A DNA stretch of 64,000 nt, from contig NZ_JARXRO010000018.1 in the NCBI RefSeq assembly GCF_029887935.1, positions 401,977-465,976 on the forward strand. The letters are read 5' to 3'. A program made the position numbers and the translations under genes. The notes under the pieces were generated by a model that was given only the letters and a program-made list of their open reading frames with translations, did not search any database and had not been told where the DNA came from. Positions 22,901 through 28,736 of this stretch are shown here, in pieces; position 1 is the stretch's first letter, and each line of letters begins with the position of its first letter. Source of the stretch: Luteimonas kalidii. GTDB taxonomy: Bacteria > Pseudomonadota > Gammaproteobacteria > Xanthomonadales > Xanthomonadaceae.

Positions 22901-23201
22901 CGAGTGGTCAGGCAAGCACCGCCGCCGCCTCACGTCCGATCTGGATCAGGCGCTGGTGCTGATCGGCGCGTGCGTCGACGGCAGCGGCATCAATGCCTCG
23001 GACACGCTGAAGAACGACAACTTCAGACCCCACGTCGCGCTGAAGCCCTTACTGGAATGGCTGCACCGCAACGGCCCGGATCAGACCACCCGCAACGGCG
23101 CGTCACGGGCGGTGTCGATCTACAACGCATGGCACGCCAGCCAGGCACCCCAGCCCGCGCAGGCTTCCTTGTTCGATGACGAGGGGGAGTACGAGCGATG
23201 A
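19977..23201 (+). CDS. DUF1156 adenine-specific DNA methyltransferase (PglX-like)
   Basis: 1074 aa. The DUF1156 N-terminus (EGNAGKPIYQMSKWWARRRSS, split by me at residues 56-76) is followed by SAM-binding motif I FMGGGTTLVEG near 122-132. Several zinc-ribbon cysteine pairs follow (CGKC, CPHC, CSAC between residues 270 and 420). The catalytic DPPFGG motif is at about 679-684, with a typical methyltransferase tail after it (LKPGGILAFTFHH). The far separation of motifs I and IV leaves room for a target-recognition region between. In BREX-type loci this enzyme marks host DNA as self. The segment 21,490-22,080 is more A/T-rich than the rest. Confidence 0.88.
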   Translation: MATKKQRLAQEVAKAVGAGKTVALEAVDFNDPNRPKTCLEVDFPILPVNQVAIIEGNAGKPIYQMSKWWARRRSSVFRSMLIAAATKAPDDPSHAAKLVWDNYYANHQKRGAFKHLKVADIFMGGGTTLVEGSRLGMQMVGNDLNPVAWFVVKQELANVDLEEVEKLLADIEAEVKPQIMPYYYCGGPQGERGTWTHLPTRKAMPADFDPLAIPRNVRKDYSYAGPEIIYTFWAKHGPCQVTGCGHRTPIMTSPVMAVKTLTVKHWEHSCGKCGEPFDVEEEAARMAPDAPFYVAPSEPAYSVLDRKKGVICPHCGHTAMVNLGKGKNKKVELSLLVHPQWLAGEAKQNASGQPYGGSAQDDVAATTRWDAARAERIRLVEVRGALPDEVTDPETGITFASEKGTVPKKSHYTCSACGTVQDVLTTIRATGKTGPMAAYAVLCYAPKRDAAGKPYGGRFFATHDAVHARQYDTAIAEWDARKDTDLKDYWPRSEVPFGFMTSMNNGGIPNHGYTHWWTMFSAKQLLIVAQILKAIVTLGQYDVSVREYVLAVFQNYVRYQNSFCFWHVGKDHIVPHMSNNNYHPKSTIVENSVFPPTGMGNWHSCTEPLFEAAKWRGSPWDTVSIANLARVNPALADNFSSKGDKAFPGDPVIGATTHCSSSTELAYAPTASLDMVITDPPFGGLLHYSELSDFFYVWLRLALKDKYPDQFTADHTPKALEAVANRAREPEDPDGFYQRLLTQCWREAHRALKPGGILAFTFHHSADEPWVAVLESLFDAGYYLEATYPIRSDETKGEGSKPGTFGSQTIEYDIIHVCRKRTEEPKPVSWGRMRREVMADVRQLQSMLENHAKDGLPAADIQVIRRGKALEYFSRHYGRVYVDEGRPISVRDALIGINQLIDEDADKGKEAPPVNAEPISRQFLRTFGHAAELKRDQLQKFLKGSITTPDEFVQRGWCAEKSKVFTRTDALDFAREWSGKHRRRLTSDLDQALVLIGACVDGSGINASDTLKNDNFRPHVALKPLLEWLHRNGPDQTTRNGASRAVSIYNAWHASQAPQPAQASLFDDEGEYER

Positions 23202-23695
23202 GACAACTGCGCGACACGGTGTGGCAACGGCGCGGCACCAGTTGGGTGTGGGACGAAGAAGCGCGTAACCAGATCTGCGCGGCCAGTGAGGTGTGGAGCT
23301 TGCGTCAGTTCCTGCGCGCGAAAGGAAACTGGCCGGGCGATCTGCCGAGCAATGGCGGCAAGACGCTGGTGGTGGCCGGGCTGGATGGCAGCCTCGATCT
23401 GCTGACGCCGACGGATGCCGAAGCGTGGCTGGGCGATGCCATCAAGCCCGCCATCCTGTCCTTCCAGGACGATTGGGGAAGCGACGGCGCGCTGGTGTTT
23501 TGGCTGCCCGGTAGTCACAACCGCATCAAGGCGCGCCCGGCCACCGATGAGGTGGCCTGGCTTTGTCACGCACCCCACGGGCATCAGATCGACCTCGGTC
23601 GCATCTTGTGGGGCCAAGCCAACGAGTACCCCCAGGAAATATTGCTGCGGGACGGCGGCAAGCCCGCTGGTCTGTTCCACCTGCGGATTACATGA
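23198..23695 (+). CDS. Orphan 165-aa protein between methyltransferase and helicase
   Basis: 165 aa, soluble, Trp-rich, no recognised domain. It overlaps the methyltransferase stop by four bases (ATGA) and lies 10 bases before the helicase start, so it is surely part of the operon. The stretch LPSNGGKTLVVAG looks slightly like a P-loop but has the wrong spacing for GxxxxGK[ST], so I do not call it BrxF. It could be a specificity or adaptor subunit for the methyltransferase. Confidence 0.75.
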   Translation: MRQLRDTVWQRRGTSWVWDEEARNQICAASEVWSLRQFLRAKGNWPGDLPSNGGKTLVVAGLDGSLDLLTPTDAEAWLGDAIKPAILSFQDDWGSDGALVFWLPGSHNRIKARPATDEVAWLCHAPHGHQIDLGRILWGQANEYPQEILLRDGGKPAGLFHLRIT

Positions 23696-23705
23696 GGGCG
23701 GCTGA

Positions 23706-26489
23706 GTGACGGCAGAGATTGAGTTTCAGCCCGGCGAACGCATCAATCACCACGAGTACGGACAGGGTGTCGTTGTCGATCCGGCGCGTGACGGCTATCT
23801 GCGTGCGTTCTTTGGCGTCGGCGAGCGCCGGGTGCCGGTGGCGTCTCTGCGGCGCGAACTCACTCGCACCGAGCGCATCCTGCGCGCCGTGGACGGCAGC
23901 GCAGAGCGGGGGCGCAAGGCATGGCTGGCCTATGAGGCGCACGCACTGCCGGTGATGGAAAGCGCCTCGGCACTGACCTCGGCCAAGATCGATCTGCTGC
24001 CGCATCAAGTGGTGCTGACGCACCGCATCGCCACCGCATCACCCCGGCGCTACCTGATCGCCGATGAGGTGGGCTTGGGCAAGACCATCGAAACCGCGCT
24101 GATCCTGCGTGAGCTGGCCAGCCGGGGCGAACTGGTCCGCGCCTTGATGGTGGTGCCTGCGGGCCTCGTGAACAACTGGCACCGAGAGCTGAATGAGGTG
24201 TTCAACCTCGAGTTCGAGGTGTTCGGATCCGAGGGCGACATTACCGACCGCAAGACCAATGCCTTCGCCAAGCACGACCGGCTGATCGCCAGCATCGACA
24301 CGCTGAAGCGCCCAGCACGCATCAAGCGCCTGCTGGACGCGCCGCGCTGGGATCTGGTGGTGTTCGACGAAGCGCACCATCTGACCGCCTACAAGACGGG
24401 CGGCAAGGTGCGAAAGACCGAGAACTACAAGCTGGCCGAGGCGCTGAAGGATCACTCGCGCGACCTTCTGCTGCTGTCGGCTACGCCGCACCAGGGCGAC
24501 CACTTCCAGTTCTGGATGCTCGCGCAATTGCTGAACCCGACGCTGTTTCGCAGCCCCGAGGAGATGCTGGAAGAACGCCACCGGCTCAACACGGTGATGT
24601 TCCGCCGCACCAAGGCCGATGCCTGCCAGCCTGACGGTTCACCGCTGTTCGCGCGCCGCTGGGTTCACACCGAATCCTTCGTGATGGTGCAACCGGAACG
24701 GCTGTTCTACGAGAAGCTGCGCGAATACCTGGAGGACGGCTTCGATCTTGCGCGCCGCCAGGGCAACCAGGGGCGCGCGCTGGGCTTTCTGATGGCGATC
24801 TTCCAGAAAATCGCGGCCTCGAGCTTCGCCGCCGTCCGGCGCACGCTCAAGCGCCGTCTGCTGATGTTGACGCTGCACGAGGCGTTTCTGCGCGACAAGG
24901 AGCTGGATATCGAAGGCCGCGAGCGCCTGACCGAGGAGGCGCGCGAGCTGATCCACGAGGAGTTCGGCCTGCCGCGCGACAGCGTGGGGCGCAGCGAGGT
25001 AGACCGCGTGCTGGCCGATCTGAAGTACCGGCTGGTGAAGAAGCTGGATGAGGAGGCGCTGGAAAGGGCCTCCGACCCCTACGCCAGCGAATATTCGTCT
25101 TCGCACGCCGAGGAGGCCGCGTCGGCGGTGGTGAACCTGCATCTGCCCGAGGAGCGTTTGCGTATCGGCGACCTGCTGCGCGTGTTTCCGGCGGAGCGCG
25201 AGACCAAGATGCAGAAGCTGCTCGATGGTTTGGGCACGCTGTGGCGGCAGAACTCGGACGAGAAGATTGTGATCTTTGCCACCTACCTCGGTACGGTGGA
25301 CATGATAGCGCGCGAGATCGAGCAGACCTTTCCCGGCCAGGGCGTGGTGGTGCTGCGCGGCGGCGACCACGGTGCGAAGGTGGCGGCGGAGCGGCGTTTC
25401 CGCCTGAAGGATGGCCCGCGCGTACTGGTCTGCACGGCGGCCGGGCGCGAGGGCATCAACCTGCAGTTCGCGCGCATCCTGTTCAATTTCGACCTGCCAT
25501 GGAATCCGATGGACATGGAGCAGCGCATTGGGCGCATCCATCGCTACGGTCAGACCCACACCGCGCAGGTCTACAACCTTGTGCTGTCGGACACCATCGA
25601 AGGCCGCATCTTCCTGCTGCTCGACGAGAAGCTGACCGAGATCGCGCGCACGGTGGGCAAGGTGGATGAACAAGGCAACGTGGCCGAAGACCTGCGCTCA
25701 CAGATCCTTGGCCAGTTGTCCGAACGCTTGAACTACGACCGGCTGTATCAGGAAGCCTTGTCCGACCCGGAGCTGAAGCGCACGCAGGTCGAACTGGAGG
25801 CGGCGTTGTCAAACTCGCGTGAGGCGCGGCAGGTGGTGTTCGACCTGTTCCAAGACCTCGACGGCTTCAGCCTCGACGACTACAAGCCCTTCTCGGATGT
25901 GTCGTCCAGTCTGGATCGGCTGATGCGCTTCCTCTCGGCGGCGGTCGCGGATCGCCAGCAGAAGCTGGTCAAGGTGGACGATGCGACCTACGACCTCGTC
26001 ACTGGCGAGGGCACGCGCCGCGCCCGCTTCACCTTAAGCCGCGAAGCGGCGACGAATCAGGATGCGCTGCAATTGATGGGCTTGGATCACCCGATGGTGC
26101 AAGAGGAGCTGGGGCGTTGGCGCAGCGTGCCGCCGGAGGACATCGGCATCGCGGTTTTGGGTGACTTGGACGAGCCGGTGCTGCTGTCGCTGTGGATGGT
26201 CGAGGCATCGGCTGGCAAGGGCGAACGCCGCGTGGTGGTGCAGCCTATCGCCGTCAAGCAGGACGGCACACGCGTTCCGGCGGTCGAGCGCCTGTGCGAG
26301 AAGTACCTGCAAGCACCGCCCGCCGCACCGCTGTTCCGGCCCGAGCAGCGGAGAGATCTGTTCACCCATGCCGTCGAGCCGACCCTGCAGCGGGAACTGA
26401 AGCATAAGGGTGCTGCGAATGGCGATGGCAGCTATTCGGCGGAGTTGATCGGGTACGTTGAGATCGTTGCGCAGCACCTGACGCCGTAA
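23706..26489 (+). CDS. SNF2-type helicase/translocase of the defence operon
   Basis: 927 aa. Helicase motif I DEVGLGKT at residues 120-127, DEAH at 221-224 and LLLSATPHQGD (motif III) in the first RecA-like lobe. In the second lobe, AAGREGINLQFA and QRIGRIHRYGQ are motifs V and VI. The N-terminal region EYGQGVVVDP resembles a small beta-barrel (CarD/Tudor-like). It is related to the COG0553 helicases found in BREX type 3 (BrxHII) and DISARM loci. GTG start at 23706 preceded by GAGGGCGG. It closes the operon. Confidence 0.9.
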   Translation: MTAEIEFQPGERINHHEYGQGVVVDPARDGYLRAFFGVGERRVPVASLRRELTRTERILRAVDGSAERGRKAWLAYEAHALPVMESASALTSAKIDLLPHQVVLTHRIATASPRRYLIADEVGLGKTIETALILRELASRGELVRALMVVPAGLVNNWHRELNEVFNLEFEVFGSEGDITDRKTNAFAKHDRLIASIDTLKRPARIKRLLDAPRWDLVVFDEAHHLTAYKTGGKVRKTENYKLAEALKDHSRDLLLLSATPHQGDHFQFWMLAQLLNPTLFRSPEEMLEERHRLNTVMFRRTKADACQPDGSPLFARRWVHTESFVMVQPERLFYEKLREYLEDGFDLARRQGNQGRALGFLMAIFQKIAASSFAAVRRTLKRRLLMLTLHEAFLRDKELDIEGRERLTEEARELIHEEFGLPRDSVGRSEVDRVLADLKYRLVKKLDEEALERASDPYASEYSSSHAEEAASAVVNLHLPEERLRIGDLLRVFPAERETKMQKLLDGLGTLWRQNSDEKIVIFATYLGTVDMIAREIEQTFPGQGVVVLRGGDHGAKVAAERRFRLKDGPRVLVCTAAGREGINLQFARILFNFDLPWNPMDMEQRIGRIHRYGQTHTAQVYNLVLSDTIEGRIFLLLDEKLTEIARTVGKVDEQGNVAEDLRSQILGQLSERLNYDRLYQEALSDPELKRTQVELEAALSNSREARQVVFDLFQDLDGFSLDDYKPFSDVSSSLDRLMRFLSAAVADRQQKLVKVDDATYDLVTGEGTRRARFTLSREAATNQDALQLMGLDHPMVQEELGRWRSVPPEDIGIAVLGDLDEPVLLSLWMVEASAGKGERRVVVQPIAVKQDGTRVPAVERLCEKYLQAPPAAPLFRPEQRRDLFTHAVEPTLQRELKHKGAANGDGSYSAELIGYVEIVAQHLTP

Positions 26490-26629
26490 CGATGAGGGTG
26501 GAAGAGAGCGGGCGGTCCGGTTCAGGTTCACTTTCCTCCTTTACGTCCCATGGATTTCGCAAGCATTGCCGCGTCGGGCCGTCCAGACGCGGTCCGCGAC
26601 CGGGTTCGCATCAGCACCGGGCCGTCGCG

Positions 26630-26923
26630 CCTTGCGCGCGACTGAAATCCAGTTGCGCGCAACCGGAAGTCGCTTGCGCGCAAGCCTTCGCGGCTTGCGG
26701 TTGGTGGTCGAGTGCCGGCGTGTGGCCGGGATTGGCTTGCGCGCAAGCCAAGTTCGCTTGCGCGCGACTGCTGGCGCCTTGCGTGCAAGCCGGATTCGCT
26801 TGCGCGCAACCGCCAAACGCTTGCGCGCAAGCCATCTCCGCTCGCGACCCGCTGTTTTCCGATTGCGGGCGGCCCATTTCCGCTAGCGCGCGACCGCTGG
26901 CCGCTCGCGCCAGCCCCGCCGCC
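26630..26923. repeat. Tandem array of 14 units with exact 21-bp period
   Basis: Unit starts fall every 21 bases: 26630, 26651, 26672, 26693, 26714, 26735, 26756, 26777, 26798, 26819, 26840, 26861, 26882 and 26903. The best units begin GCTTGCGCGCAAGCC, whose core CTTGCGCGCAAG is a perfect palindrome, followed by a variable 6-7 bases. Units at 26693, 26714 and 26840 onward are decayed but keep the phase. All frames read as heptads because 21 bases are seven codons. The remaining sequence in this 588-base gap (26,490-26,629 and 26,924-27,077) holds no gene I can support. Confidence 0.92.
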
Positions 26924-27077
26924 CGCCGTCGTAGACCCAGTCCTACCCGCTGCCGGGGCGTTGTCCTACAGCGGAATGCGGACTTGCCCGGCGGCGGGGC
27001 GGGCAGCCGCCCGCTGTAATGCACTGGCCGGACGGGGATGCGCCGGCCTACCTTCACATGGACCAAGGAGACACGTG

Positions 27078-27566
27078 ATGTCGCAGAACCTGATCGACCT
27101 GAGCCTGGATGCCGAGCGGCTGGGACGCCTGGATGCCGCGCTGGCGGCGGTGGAGGCCGAGCTGGCCGGGATGGCCGCGCTGGGCCCGGACCAGATCCGC
27201 GAGCTGACCAAGATGGGCGCCAAGTCCGAGGCCTTCGTGCGCCAGAGCACGGTGGCCTTCGGCGAGAACCCGGGCGTGCTGCCGCGCAACTTCGACCTGG
27301 AAGGCTTCCAGCGCGATCTGGCCGCGCTCGACGCGCTGCGCCCGCGGCTGCAGCGGCTCACGCGCATGCACGAGCGCATGTCGGGCGCGGAGATCGCGCT
27401 GGGCAGCGACCTGATGAACGCGGCGCTGGAGGGCTATGCGGTGCTGAAGGTGTCGGGCAAGGGGGAGGGGATGGAGGCACTGAAGCGCTTGCTGTCGCAG
27501 CGGTTCAACCGCTCGCCGCGGGGTGCGGTGGCGGATGGGAGCCCGGAATCCGTACCTGCGGGTTGA
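27078..27566 (+). CDS. Conserved hypothetical helical protein
   Basis: 162 aa. The start at ATG 27078 follows AAGGAGACACGTG. The sequence is mostly amphipathic helix (MSQNLIDLSLDAERLGRLDAA, then MGAKSEAFVRQ and a helix around FDLEGFQRDLAALDALRPRL). There is no signal peptide, membrane segment or catalytic motif. I do not recognise a function. A strong terminator follows, so it is probably a single-gene unit; the upstream extension of the frame is in tandem-repeat DNA and is not coding. Confidence 0.8.
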   Translation: MSQNLIDLSLDAERLGRLDAALAAVEAELAGMAALGPDQIRELTKMGAKSEAFVRQSTVAFGENPGVLPRNFDLEGFQRDLAALDALRPRLQRLTRMHERMSGAEIALGSDLMNAALEGYAVLKVSGKGEGMEALKRLLSQRFNRSPRGAVADGSPESVPAG

Positions 27567-27596
27567 TCGCGACTGGCTCCGCGATCGGCTGTGGGG

Positions 27597-27620
27597 GCCC
27601 CGCTTCGGCGGGGCTTTTTT
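27597..27620 (+). terminator. Rho-independent terminator
   Basis: GCCCCGC (27597-27603), TTCG loop, GCGGGGC (27608-27614), followed by six T residues. It sits 30 bases after the 162-aa gene. Confidence 0.9.
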
Positions 27621-27644
27621 GTGTTGGGGGGAGGGGGATTGGGT

Positions 27645-27740
27645 GGCGCGGGGAAGAGCGCCCTCATCCGCCCCTTCGGGGCACCTTCCACCCGTGAAGG
27701 GCGCAATGCCCCGTGGAACGGGGAAGGGAAGGCAGGGCAC
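27645..27740. repeat. REP-like element (family A, about 95 bp)
   Basis: Begins GGCGCGGGGAAGAGCGCC and continues with CATCCGCCCC, a TTCGGGGCACCTTCCACCCG segment and GTGAAGGGCGCAATGCCCCG. A nearly identical copy is at 28,485-28,579, so the two bracket the second toxin-antitoxin pair in direct orientation. Confidence 0.8.
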
Positions 27741-27778
27741 CTTCCTGTCAAAGAGGAAGGCGGGAGGCGCGAATTGGA

Positions 27779-27798
27779 TGTGACACACGTGTGCTACA
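27779..27798. promoter_or_regulatory. Palindromic operator candidate of the second toxin-antitoxin pair
   Basis: A 20-base near-palindrome TGTGACACACGTGTGCTACA, with perfect central CACACGTGTG, 33 bases before the antitoxin ATG. TACATT just downstream can serve as a -10 box, so an antitoxin bound here would occlude the promoter. Confidence 0.6.
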
Positions 27799-27830
27799 TT
27801 GATCCGGACGCAGCGTTTTTGGAGGTCCCC

Positions 27831-28115
27831 ATGAGCACCACCACCATCCGCCTGCCCGAAGATCTCAAGGCCCGTGTCGCCAAGGCGGCGGAAGCGGCCG
27901 GGACCACGTCGCACAATTTCATCCTCGAGGCGATCGCCGAGAAGGCCGAGCTCGCCGAACGGCGCGGCGACTTCCATGCCCAGGCCGATCAGCGCTGGGC
28001 GGAGTTCCTCGAAACCGGCGAGAGCATTCCGTGGGAAGAGATGCGCCGTTATCTGACGGACCGCATCCACGGCGAGGCCGGTCCGCGCCCAGTCGCTCGC
28101 AAGTTCGCCAAATAG
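27831..28115 (+). CDS. Ribbon-helix-helix antitoxin (CopG-like)
   Basis: 94 aa. MSTTTIRLPEDLKARVAKAA followed by GTTSHNFILEAIAEK is a typical ribbon-helix-helix DNA-binding domain; the C-terminal half is acidic then basic. ATG at 27831 follows GGAGGTCCCC. The stop is one base before the toxin start. The palindrome at 27,779 is its probable operator. Confidence 0.9.
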   Translation: MSTTTIRLPEDLKARVAKAAEAAGTTSHNFILEAIAEKAELAERRGDFHAQADQRWAEFLETGESIPWEEMRRYLTDRIHGEAGPRPVARKFAK

Positions 28116-28116
28116 C

Positions 28117-28416
28117 ATGGCGCGCGTCGAGTTCCTGCCCGGCGTGTACGAGGATCTGCAGCGCGTCATCCACCATCTGCAGCAGCACGAGGCCGGGCAC
28201 CTCCAGGATCGGCTTGGCGAGATCGTCAGCGCCTGCGATGTGCTCACGCACAATCCGTTGATCGGACGCCCCACGCGCGATGGTCTGCGCGAACTGGTCA
28301 TCGGCCAAGGCGCTCACGGGTACATTGCCCTCTACCGGTATGTCGGTGCGCTGGATGCCGTATTCGTCCTGGCGATCCGCGCGCAACGCGAGGCGGGATA
28401 TGCGCGCGAGGAATGA
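28117..28416 (+). CDS. RelE/ParE-family toxin
   Basis: 99 aa. ARVEFLPGVYEDLQRVIHHL, then HNPLIGRPTRDGLRELVIG and YIALYRYVGALDAVFVLAIR are the usual segments of a RelE/ParE toxin (helices, then the strand carrying catalytic or target-contact residues). It follows the antitoxin with a one-base gap, which indicates coupled translation. It differs clearly from the ParE at 13,298, so the two pairs are not recent duplicates. The cellular target is not predictable. Confidence 0.88.
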   Translation: MARVEFLPGVYEDLQRVIHHLQQHEAGHLQDRLGEIVSACDVLTHNPLIGRPTRDGLRELVIGQGAHGYIALYRYVGALDAVFVLAIRAQREAGYAREE

Positions 28417-28484
28417 GCGATGGCGGGGTCTCATGGACGATGCAGCGGGAACCAGCGGTTGAGAAAGTCACCGCAACAGTGATT

Positions 28485-28579
28485 GGCGCGGGGAGAGCGC
28501 CCCCATCCGCCCCTACGGGGCACCTTCCACCCGTGAAGGGCGCAATGCCCCGTGAAACGGGGGAAGGGAAGGCGGGCAC
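28485..28579. repeat. REP-like element (family A, about 95 bp)
   Basis: Second direct copy of the element at 27,645-27,740: GGCGCGGGGAGAGCGCC, CATCCGCCCC, the CACCTTCCACCCGTGAAGGG core and a GGGGGAAGGGAAGGC end. The rest of the 320-base gap before betT (28,580-28,736) shows no other feature. Confidence 0.8.
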
Positions 28580-28736
28580 CTTCGATGCGTTTCGCCGGGT
28601 CCCGGAGGACGCGATCGTGCTCGGCGAGACACCATGCCCTTCACGCGACGGTTGCACGCGGGGCTTCAGGTTGGGCGGTGCTGGATCCAGACCGCGAGCG
28701 CCCTGGGGCGCGCCCATCCACCAACTGGAGCCCGAC

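Noticed and set aside
23198..23695. BrxF identity for the 165-aa protein
   Set aside because: BrxF is a P-loop protein; here SNGGKT has the wrong spacing for a Walker A motif and no Walker B is visible.
26630..26923. CRISPR array
   Set aside because: Period is 21 bases in total, units are palindromic and decayed, and there are no spacers of 30 or more bases and no cas genes.
26492..27066. Several overlapping frames with heptad repeats such as LRASxxR or CAQAxxA
   Set aside because: All frames on both strands show seven-residue repeats because the DNA has a 21-bp tandem repeat; no frame has a good start or conserved domain.
15236..27077. Integrated prophage or genomic island with attachment repeats
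   Set aside because: The gene content is defence-like but I found no integrase, tRNA gene or matching direct repeats at the two borders.
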